DNA from: Bicyclus anynana | Taxonomy: Eukaryota; Arthropoda; Insecta; Lepidoptera; Nymphalidae | Assembly: GCF_947172395.1 (NCBI RefSeq) | Contig: NC_069087.1 | Coordinates: 17,738,889 to 17,802,888 of the forward strand | DNA: 64,000 bases | Reading direction: 5' to 3' | Shown here: positions 26,601 to 38,600 of the stretch, piece by piece | Layout: the number at the start of each line of letters is the position of its first letter | How positions within the stretch are numbered: position 1 is the first letter of the stretch | Position numbers and translations under genes: made by a program | Notes under the pieces: model-generated | Databases searched by the model: none | Told to the model about the DNA's origin: nothing | Seen by the model: the letters and a program-made list of their open reading frames with translations, nothing else

Positions 26601-29600
26601 ATCGTACCGGAACGCTAAATTGCTTAATGACTGCGTTAACTTTTGAAGTAGATACGAGTATATGTAATTTTGGGGTTTCAGTCAGCCTGTGAGACACACC
26701 ATACTCTTCAGTATTTTTAACCTTTGCACCATCAAACGTTAAACGATGACATTTTAGTGCCTAATTACTAGCAATCGGCTTAGAATTTATTGTTAAAACT
26801 TTTCTCCGATTTCTGAACGGTTAAGGCTGTAAACAAATTCGAAATTTCTAGGGTTCCATCTTTTACTATGTAATAAAGAAGATTATTTGTCGTTCTGAAG
26901 ACGTGGTTGAATTTTTGTTAAAGAAAAATCTCGACGTGAATGCAAAGGGAGATGCAGTGTAAATAATCTTTGACGTTGTAATCGCACTTGAAATCTAGAA
27001 TGATTTATAAGTTTTTGCTCAGTGATAAGATGGCGCCACTTCCGTTCAACGGCGACTGCGATATCCGGTCAATAACAGAACTTCTTATTTGCTAATAGTA
27101 CTTTTTTAGGTTGTTTTGCGATGGAGTGATTTTATTAAGCTTTAATAAAAATGCAATTTGCAATACTTGTTCTGTTGATTAGATTGTAACACCTAAGGCG
27201 ACTTTCTGGTTTACGTATGTATGCGCTGTTTTGTCATCTACAGCTTTATAGGTCCTGGGTATGCTTCCAGAAATTTATGTTAGGTTTTAATTTAAGAACC
27301 GTTTCTAACTCGTAATATTTACCAACTCTTTCAACCGGATTTGCAAAAATACTCAAGTATAATCACAGTTTTAAACACCTACATTCCTAAGTTATGAGTA
27401 CATTATAAGAAGGAAAGACTGTATTACTGAAAAAGCCCGGTGCATCAAATAAACACTTTACTTGGTTATTCTAACTAGGTTACAATAGGGAATGTCACGA
27501 ACGCAAATTAATGTTTTTAAAATATTCCAAAGACGTAAACGACAGGAAAGGCATTTCATTTTACAAACAAACAAATAGTCTACAAATTGAATGACTCACA
27601 AGTCACTGTGTATTATGTTAGTCATTGACCCAATGATAAAGCTTACGGTGGTCACTTCATGGAATAGGATTTAGTCATTTTAGTACGTACATGTTCTTGG
27701 CCCTATTCGATGGGAATAGGGACACGGATTCGCCTGTATGCCTCACTTTTTGCGTATAGGAGAAACAGAACTTATGAGTCTAGAATCTAAATTATAATAA
27801 ATCGACTTTTTGTATATTCAATTAAGATTTTAAGGCTCCAAAAGCGATTGTTATTATTAATGTGATTGTAACTTGAATTATTGAATGTGAAGTGTTAATA
27901 AAAGATAATTTTAAGTTTGAGTTCGAGTGTTGAGTGAGATCCCTAACTTGTTATTATGGAGGTAGGTATTGTATTATACTTAACTAGGAAATTCAAAACT
28001 TATAATATATGTCATATACTATGAAGTTTTTGATGATAAAATGGGTTTAGGACTACGCAGGATATTAAATTGATGGCAAGCTCATAATTAGAGACACATA
28101 AAATTTAGACCAAACACATTCCGTGGAAAAATAAATATAGAAGAGTAGATATAATTAATGTAAGTGAATAACTTACAACATCTGTTGGCAATTTAGTAAT
28201 TTCGCATAATATTCGCGTTATGCAAACATTCATATTGCAACATTGAAACGATGTAGAAGCAAACAGAACGTGTCTCCGGTGGTTTACTCTAGCCATTTTT
28301 TTACTGTTTACATTTTTGTATTTATAAATCTGTCATCATGGCGACATTTTTATAATTACTTATTGTGTCTTTGACAAACTATTATTTAATTTTATTTATA
28401 ATTAATGTTTATGTATAAATTTAAAACAGTTATCGATAAATAGGAACGAGGTATTTACGACAATACTTGCAATGTGTGACGTCAATCTAAATGTAGTATG
28501 GTGGACAAATAGTTGCGTGTATGAAATTAAAAAAAAAAACAGTAAGTAGGTACTCTTAAATAGAGTGGTCAGTGGTGATTCTACCACCTATACTTAACAG
28601 AGCAAGTAAAGTGTGGTCATGATACCAGTTGTCATTGTTTTCTCGTGTGTGAGTATCTTTCCATGGACGTGTGTAACCGCACACACACTTGTCCACTATT
28701 AGATCTCTGTGTAGATATAGGTATATATATACTATAGATTGCGGTTGTTTCAAAATAAATGTATCTAGATTCAAGATGGCGCCGATTCTACTTATTCATA
28801 TAAATGGAGCTATTACAATCTCTCACTGAACCTCAATTGATAAAACACCGTTCAATCACACAATCCACTCAACAAGTGTGACCTCTGTACGCGAGTCACT
28901 AACCGCTTAACTCCAATTGGATAATGGTTCAAAAACAAATCCACAGTGACAAGCTTTTATAACCTTTAATCCTTTGGTATTTATGGTCAAATTTCCTTAA
29001 AGACATTTCGGTGTAAGGACTATGGGGGTACTTCGTGATATTGTCAATCAAAATGAAATTCTGTTGTGATTGAATTACGAACGGTTGTCGAGTGACAACG
29101 GTTTGGTCAGTTAAACTGCGGGTTCGCAGATTGATCGATCACCGGATATCGCCATTATTGTCGTGCGATTCGCGATTTCCTTTGGATTTCGGACATTGAT
29201 CCTGATGGCTTGTGGGACTGTAAATAGTCATTACTAATAACTGTAAGTGTAATGATAATTAGCTACTTATGATTATGACAAATGCATTAAATTTGATTTT
29301 GCTATCATATCTATTTATTTATTTTACTGTTCTAATCTATACTTAAGTGAAAATGTATCTCGTTCCCAAGTGTCACTACAATCCATTCAATTAAAAAATG
29401 CATTTTTCCAGAAGTCATCTCTGTTATAGTGGTGAGGTCTTGTAACATATTCCATTAGTGCAATTGTGGCATTACTTAGTTCCACTCGTTCTTATGCAAT
29501 CAAATCACTATATTACCATTACAGATTTTTTAATAATTAATTTTAGGTATAGTATTTTTAATATACATCCAATATTTACTATCCTCTACAACAAACGAAA

Positions 29601-32600
29601 AGCCTTTATTAGAACCCAGAATCTTTTGGCGTCCATTTCATCCACGTATATCTGATACTTCAGATATACCCAATAAAGATAGTGGACTGTAAGGTTTCCA
29701 TCTACTATCGGTAATAGAAGAGTTGGAACAAAAATATAGTTCACAACGTGGGAGATATAACAATTCATTGATGCCACGCAGCAATTAGTGATGTAAATAA
29801 AAGCATACGATACAGATACGCTCTTCCGGTCCACTTGCCGACTGGCGGGATTGATTTACAGCTGCCGATGACTACGCGGAATCGACCGTACCAGCCGATA
29901 AGGCTGATAGATAACTAGCTATAGCTCTGGGTTGCGTCAATACATCAAGGTTTGGTTTGTGGCCAGTTGTCATGTATGTGGGGGGAAGCTAGTAAAAATC
30001 ACAACCTGGTTGATAGGAATTGGACAATGATACCACAGAGTTGCGAGATAAAGGCTATAGGAACAGAAACACACAGAAAGCTAGTAACACAAGTATAAAT
30101 AAATACGACGATGTGACTAATGATCAAAAATCTCAATTTAAGAAAATCGATATAAACAATTTATGGAAACATTTGAATTGCTCGATTTACACTTGGCCAC
30201 CCAAAAGATATAATTCTTTTTCCCTACTGACCTCTAAAATTTAGAAACTGTTCACAATAACATTAATTCCTTTATTTAAGGAATAATCTGCTTTCTAGAT
30301 TATGTTTATAAATTTTGGGGTATATTTTTTGCTAAGAAAAGGAAAGCTTGTTTTTAACCGACTTCCAAAAAGGAGGAGGTTCTACGGCTGTATGTATGTT
30401 TTTACTGCACAACTTTTAAGTATCCAATACTGCTATCACAGCAGTTTTTCCGCCAAAAGCTACAGCTATTTCAGATGTAAATCCGACACTGCTTACTCAA
30501 CATTGACATGCATTTTGAAATGGGCGAGAGACAAGAAACGTAAAATATTGATATTGAAAAACGTTGATTACATTAGCCCTGATTTCTCTCGTTTAAGATA
30601 AAATGTATAGCAGCACATAGCTGGCATACCGCGCCGCTCCGAACATTCCTCTGTGACCGCGGGTATTTGGTGGCGACCACGTTTGAGCACGTTCTGACAG
30701 TTTCTGAGATTGATGGAACGCGGTTTGTTGCCTCTGACTGTTGCTACTTGCTCTTGTATATCATTTTTTAGTATTAATTAGGAAATCACTGTAAGTTGTT
30801 GCTTTTTAACTATGAGGATCTGTGTACTTAAGTAATTTTTAAGTATCTGTGAAAATGTAGGTATATGATTTTTTTTCATTTTCTTTTTTTTTGATTAATG
30901 AAAGCTTTGCTTAAACTCAGACTACTTAACTAATTTATACGTAAGATACAATAGTTTCGCCAATTATCCTTAAGAACACAATATTAAAGAAAGTTACAAA
31001 CAGGCACATTAGCAAAAAGGGCAAGTTATGTAATAACAAACTTGATCTTTGCTAGGTCAGTCATATCATCTGGCAATATCTTATAATCAAAGATACAAAT
31101 GAAAGAAAGGTAGGCTTTCTTTTAACTACAGTCGTTCATGCTTGAAAGGCAGACAACGCAAATTGCTGCTTTGAACAAGCTAATTTAGCTTCTAATGTTA
31201 TTATTAACAGGCGACCTACTTCGTAGAATTTTCAAAATCACCACAATATTTGACCCAGCGTTGCTTTAATCTGCTAAAAGCTAAAGATATGCAGTCCATT
31301 TCAAAGAACAACTAAACGTTCCATCAGAAAGCTAACGTAGGCGGTAAATGCACTATTGACATCTTTTATTCATAAACACTGACCCGTTATACACCGGAAT
31401 ATCTTCAATGAACTGACGGACAGACAATTAATCACCGTTCAGGCTAATGCATGGCCTTTGTTTTTGTTTACCTTACGTCAATCGATCTGGTAGAAGTACG
31501 ATTATCCGAACGCAAACTACTTTGATGAAAAAAAAAGATATTGTTTTTGGTCGAATAATAGGTCGGAATAGAGCACTTTATTTGAATTTGGAACGTGATA
31601 TCAATTAGGTTGCTGTCAACGCGTTGAGCGGGTGTCGGGTTCCTCTGTTTGAGGGCGCACTTTGTTTCGTTATAAAAACATAAAATTAATTGAATTATCC
31701 TGGAATTGGTCTATTTTGGGCGTCCTTTCGGCTAGATTGGATTACATATTGCTCACCATCACCAGTTTAATAATTATCATTATCAGTATATTTTAAAAGC
31801 CAGGGACAGCCCTTCCTACTTATAGGAAAAGGTTATTATTAGTTGGTATAATAAGAAATGGTTTAATTTTCTTGAACAGCGTTATTGTGGTATTTGTTGT
31901 TTTGGAACTGCTCATGCATTCTGTAATGTAACAGCGCTGTGACATCGTTCGTTTCCATGGCAACTGCGTTGTTAGTGACATTTTAATTTTGGCATCCCAT
32001 AGAAATAAAGTATAGGTGATTGTTTCATCGACGAATGTAATATAGCGGAATCACACCCCAGAACTCGAGTCAGTTTAGTTTTTGTCTAGTTCAAAATTAT
32101 GATGTAGACGGGGTAAAGTAAAATAGTTATACTTACTCGTAGTCTTATGATTAAAAAAGACTGTTAACTTTATGGGTGTGTCGTCTCGGTGGGAAGCCAG
32201 TTTTGAATTAAAAAACCTACTTTGAGTCCATTTAATCTGTTGACTTACATTAACGTGGTAACAGTATTGTTAAACACAATCAAAATTATATAAGACAGCT
32301 ATTACATATTCCACGGTAAGGTGCCGCTCGCCCTCGTGCGCCGGGCATCGAACCCACTTCCGTTTGCCGTTCGCCTTCCATAATGATTATTACCTTTTCT
32401 TTTGAAAAAAAAAACACAGAAGAAACGGTTTTAATTATGATAATAGATCAAAGAGTAACGTGATTTTCTAGGTGTTTTTGCATAGTATTGTTACGGTTTT
32501 TATACAGAGGGTATTCTACGGTAATGGTTTTATAAATATAATACTGTTTGCCCTTTACTTACTTTTCTCCTTCTGCTCTCAGTTAAACTTAATCCCCTTG

Positions 32601-35600
32601 TGCAAATCACTCACATGGATTGAATTTGTTATTCTGTTTCTGTTTTATTTATCTTCAGATATTATGTAGGTAATGTTAATAAAGTAAAAGTATATGAAAA
32701 GAGCTTGATGGATGAGATCCATCCTTATTCATTTTCACGTTTGATTTCAGCACTTTCAAATAGAGTAAATACTAAATTGGCGTCTCCAGCAAGCCGTCCT
32801 AAATTTAGATATTATCTTTGCCATTTATTCAGATGATTTGTATTCAGACTCGTGATATAGTGGAATGCGAGTCTAGCTTTCCTGTTTCCTGTCACATTTG
32901 AGCTTCAACCGAAACATCGTTTACGATCTTATGTAGTATTTACTCGCAACCATATGTACTTCGTGTAAAAAAAGAAATGACGTTATTGGTGTAGAAGCAA
33001 CTTTACCGGTGGAATGCCCAATCTGTCATCGCGGGGCAAGTTCAGGTAAACTGTTACCTCGGCTTGTTAGTTTACCTGTTCCCTAATTAGAATAGGCCCT
33101 TGCCCTACACCGTAAGCTTATCAAAGCAAACCATTTCTAATTTATTTCAAGTTCAGTTTACCTGTTTACAATAGTTTATTGTAAACTTCTTTACTAATGA
33201 GGGCGTGTGCAGCTTTCCTATCTACGGCACAGTCAGAGTTAATCTAATGTTGATGCATCTCTACATAAGATTTAGTAATAAATTGAATGTTCATTACCTT
33301 CTGCCGATTAAAGGCTAGATGTTGAGGAATTGTCTAATCTTTTTTATATGAGAAGGGATTATGAAGCTTAAAAAGGTACACCGTGTTACTGAGGGTGATG
33401 GTTTTAATTATATTATGATAATAATTATTATCCTCTTAGGGATTACTAAAACAGAGAACAGGAACTAGTAACAAGCTCTTATGTGCCTTAGAGTTGCTTA
33501 TTTCCAAACTTTGTTAATTAAAGTTTTTACAATAATAAGGAATGAAAACTTTTTGTTTGGCCTGGAATTCGTGCTTGAGATATTATGATCTACAACTGAA
33601 CTGAAATGTCAAGACGGTAGCACGATAAATTGTAAAGTTAACTGATTTCCACGGAGTATCATACGGAAACGCCAAATTCAATGGGAGTAAAAAAAACTTA
33701 AATTCTTTGCGGCCGTGACTAATTCTACAATGTCAAACTTAACAAACGTTTTTTTGTTATACTTCAAAGTTTTAATAATCACCAAAACATGATATTTTTC
33801 GTGAAGAAATATAAAACGAGCCCATCGCCCTTTTATCTATGGTTATCAATGTATCCAGATAGCACGGTACGAGTATCTGATCGTATCTGCCCTCCAGTGT
33901 ACTTCCTATTTGGGATTTGTTTACGTTCCCACGTGGCGTCGATAGCTCGACAAACAATGTTTAGATTGCAGGTGTTAATGAAATCTCCTCATCGAAAGGA
34001 GACTACATTTTGGTTGTCAAGCGAGAGATATTTGGTGCTGACTTCTGTTGTCAATCATTAAGGATAATGTTTGTGTAGCTTAAGTGCTATATTGAGCTTT
34101 ATAAACATTTATTTGAGTACAGTAATTATAATTAGTACTGTAGTGTTTTATAAATACTCATCCTAATTACATCAAATGACTTAGTAAACAATGTTATTTT
34201 TCATGCTTTAACAAATTAACAGTTGGAACAAAGAGGCCATTTATAAAATTATAGTAGTCGAAATGACGTGCACCGGACATAACTGGCCAATAAATTGCGG
34301 CGAACAATTGCCTCGCCCGAAATAACACCGCCGCGGCTTTCTAAGCGAAATTAACTCAATTGTGCACGTGGTGACTTTTGCTAACTACCCACTTTTGCTT
34401 TACTATTTTTTTGGACTCATAAACGTTGGTTTGGCTCGTTTACAGCTTTTCCTTTTTTCAATTTCGCGTAGGTACTTTCAATTTTGTGTAGACTGTTTCA
34501 TTGGAATATGTCAATTAGATAATAAGACCAATATAGTTAATAAATTACTTAACTTTAATTACTGTTGTACAATAAGGACGAAATTCAAAATTAAATTAAA
34601 CAAAAACATGTTGATGAGTTTTGCTAGCAAGCGCAAAAAAACTGTGAATAATCTGAAATGTAGGAACTGTTTTTGAAAGGCAATTGAAAGTAATTGAATA
34701 TATTATAAAGTAGACACAGATGAAAATGTCATTATAGTTAAATTTGAAAAAAATATGTCATAAAATATTTTTTAAACATTCATTTAACAGAACTTGGAAC
34801 TAAAATCGTTGACTTGTAAATTTCCATCCAAATAAAAGAACTGGTTTGCACGTAAAAGGAATAAAATTCTCACCGACAAAGTTAGTAAGCAATAACAACC
34901 GCCTACAGGGTGCCCATGGTAATTACCAGGCGCCCACGCTGGTTGCCAGCCTTCCTTTATAGCTATTTCACAGACCTTGATTAAATATTTCAAGTAATCA
35001 ATATTTCGGTTTAAATATTGTCCTTTAATTTAAACCAGTGCATCAGAACGGTTTATGGGAGATTAAGGGGGAATTAACCTAACCTAAGTTTTAAAAGTGG
35101 AAGGAATTTTTAGACGCATGGATTTTTTTGACAATAATTTTAAAAATAATTGTTTCTATTTTTAATTTAAGAAAATAAATCAACTTCAAAAAGATGCCTT
35201 CTGGACTCCGCTGAGACTGATCTGTATTAAAGGAATTTAATTTTAAATTAAGTGTTAAGTTAATTAATTAAAATGTAAGGAATATTTTGCTGCAAATAAA
35301 ACTTAGGCATTTGTCAAAGAATTCAAATATGATCTTCCTACTGGGTTTCTGTTTTATCTTCAAAAATTTCTCATTTTAAAAATTATACTTTTGTTTCCAA
35401 AATGATTTAAATGTCCGTCATCAATAACGCAATGTCACAGTTATTTCTTAAAATATATTCAATTTACGTCCGTGTAGGTGTATATCGTCATTTGGTGGCA
35501 TTCTTTTGCCAAACATTTATATTATGCTTGATTGATTGAGTGACTTTCAATTAAGCTTATCTGAGAGATTTTATCAGATTTATAAACTTGCAAATTGTTA

Positions 35601-38600
35601 TTATGATGCAAAATATTTTATTTTTGATGGTTTTTTATATTTTAATACTATGTTTATCGACATTCTACCATAAAATAATGTTCTGTTATTAAATACAAAA
35701 TCCAAAATTAAACAGTCTTTTTAGAAATAAATATTAAAAATAGGTTATTTTTTATTTCCTTATCTGAATATTTTAAAACTTTACACAGATTTTGACAACA
35801 TTATCTATTTCCGCAGTGATTAGATTATTTCTTATGAATAATTAGCAACGTAAATATTAGACAAAGATTAACGAGGCATTTGTCATTATACATATACTAA
35901 ACTTCGGTAATACTTTAATTAACCAACACGACATTTGGACTTCTGAGAACTAACAAACGATTATTTACAAATGGCATAGTAACATAACCATTTCCATCTA
36001 TCTTTTCACTTGACTCTTTCAGTTTTAAAAGATCGTAACAGCCATTAGTGTTGTTAAGTCTTACGGCATTCCGTTTCTGTTGTATTTACGCTACAACGCG
36101 TTCTATAATTGAGCGATGCGGGAGAGTTCAACACATCGCGGTCCATCTTTTTAGAATACGACACAAATAACATTCTATATTTGTAAATTTATACACTGCT
36201 GACTCTGAGAGCATCTATTTCTTGCGAACTAGCCACAGGAACATCACATCTATTACCACAACTTAAGATGCGATCTCGTTTGTGATGGATAGGATTAAGT
36301 GTTCAATCTAAATCAGCGTGAAGATGCTAAGGTGGTACGGTTATGCAGCAGCCATGCCGATGACCACATGTATCAGTGTTTGTAAATAGACAACAGCGTC
36401 GCAACTATGAGTTTTGAAGCTGCGTTTTTATGAATGGTTCCGTGTTTAATACATAATCGACGCTACTAATTACTATACCTACTCATCATTATCGAGCATT
36501 GATATATTCTACACATAATTACTGTGTTTATCTACGCGTTTATTTTTCAATATTGTAATTTCTCTACCAAAAATTTACTTTTTCTAAAACTTGCGCTTTT
36601 AATTCTTTTACTCTGCATTTAAACAATATTTTTTTTGCATTTGAATCTATAGCTTAAACTTAATCGTCAAATTTCATGATTACAAACCTTTAACTTCCCA
36701 ATTTGATAAAGGACAGTTGATGTATGTTTACAAAGATTGCATTTCATTGTCTTATAATTAGCATTTAGCACAACTGCATTGCATAATACGAATAAAAATA
36801 AAACTGATAAAACCAAGAAGCGTGTATGAGCTTTGACATCGAGAAGTTTGTAATAGTGAAAGATGTTTTGGATGGCACACATCGTCGGCCTAGCGTTGTT
36901 TACAAACAAGATTTGCTGTTTCATCTGTTCGTCATGTTTGTTTACGCTGTTCGGGTCTACGGATGCGTTGGTATGGTTCTAGAGCACCGCGGTTCGGTTT
37001 CGTAGAAAAATTAACTGTTCTGTGTGAAAGGGAGCGTTCGAGTGATTCTAACAAGTTTGTTTGCTCGCCTCATTACCCAGCTGGTTTGGGAAGTGAAAAA
37101 TCACGCTTATCTCGACACAAACAAGGGAACGGTGGTCCAGAGTCAGCCATCTGTTCGTTGCACCCATAAAGATAACGACAATGTACGAACAGGGACGCAA
37201 ACCATTTAGTGGCGAGCCCTTGCGGTGAGCGCTCCTGTCCAGTGAATTTTATTACGCGCGAAAATCCAAACGGCCATCTTGCCGTTTGCATATTTCCGAA
37301 CGATGTGCTCCATATTCGAACGCACGGTACGCGTACGCCTGTTTGATATTCTCTTTGAGTTTTGGTTTATTTTTGATCGCGTTGTCCTATTTAATCCGTT
37401 ATGCCAGCCGCTTGCGTTTCCATCAGTCTTTGCGGCAACCGTTGCTATTGACGTCGTGTTTTATTCAAACTCTTTCAAAATGTTCAAATATCTAGTTAAT
37501 AAGTTGAAATTGTCAACTAATCATATTTTTAACAGAAACAACGTAAATTTCTTTCGCTATTTACTCGTAGTATGCGTTGTAATATTTATTACATTTTTAA
37601 CAATTTACGTATTTTGTTCCAGATATATCCAGACCCGGAGTCTGAAAAGGCGATCATGGGTTCTGTGGTGTACTGCATCCACCACAAGGAAGGATGCCAG
37701 TGGTCGGATGAGCTCCGTAAACTGAAGGTGCGTTGGAAAATATTTGTATTGGATTTAGTTAAAGCATTAGAGAGGGCGTATCATGAAGATCTATCGATCA
37801 TTTTTATGCGCTTACGTCGAAATCGACACATTTCTTTTATCTTTATTGCTCTTGGCACGTGTTGCTCTAAATTGGTATCTCATAAGATGTTTTTTTCGTT
37901 TGAATTGTATTAGGAACATACTCGTAAATGTTGATAGTCTGGCATCCAATGAAATTTTGTTATCATTAAACAATTATGAGTAGTTGTTGCGTGTATGAAA
38001 TAGGTAAATGAATGCGTTTTATTTATCTTCACCGTTTTAATTAGGTCAACACAATTAGGGACTTTGTTGTTTTAGGATGAAATTTCGATTCGTCGGTACT
38101 CTCTATTAGGTTCAAATAAAAATAAATTCTTCTACATAACACAGAAGTCTGAAATGATGACGAAGATTTGAGATGTGCAGACAATGTTACTGTAAGCTGC
38201 TCAGACCAATTATTGTATAGGACCTGCCTCGCTTGACGTTACTTTTCTGTCAAAGTATATGATCAACGATCTAATGCGATCATAAAAACTGTCTCTATAG
38301 TATCGATTTTAAATAGTTGCAATCGTGTTCGTCGGTTAAAGAGCTCCGTAAAAATACCTTTCTGTGTAGTTGAATGGTGTAAAATACGGGCAAAAACTTC
38401 TAGTTTAGTATAAGATATATACCAAATCTAAGCTCGTTTTCCTCAGAAAATGACAGACAATTTTGTTCGTGACTATGAGTGCGATATAGGTCCTTCTATA
38501 ATTGGTCTGAGGTAAGCTGTAATACCTCTGGTAAACAATTTGTCGGGATGGAACGTCCATCGGCTGATAATGATGATGACGACGATGATGTCTCTTTAGT

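Larger units (their letters stand above)
11636..37622 (+). other. Traf4 intron 1 (25,987 bp), no nested gene recognised
   Basis: AT-rich non-coding DNA between exons 1 and 2. I found no ORF with a recognisable domain, and in particular no RING-finger exon. It holds a 24-bp palindrome (12430), a SINE copy with a nested inverted-repeat element (26332-26632), repeat fragments near 13240, 14310 and 30350, and a few blocks less AT-rich than average (17050-17200, 18300-18590, 20200-20300, 29080-29230, 30610-30760, 36950-37320) that may be regulatory. Confidence 0.75.

Noticed and set aside
30020..30244. 74-codon polar ORF in Traf4 intron 1
   Set aside because: No motif, no splice context and no neighbouring coding signal; chance ORF.
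37279..37725. 148-codon ORF overlapping Traf4 exon 2
   Set aside because: It is in a different frame from the clear TRAF4 exon and consists of intron-like Phe/Ile/Val-rich sequence.
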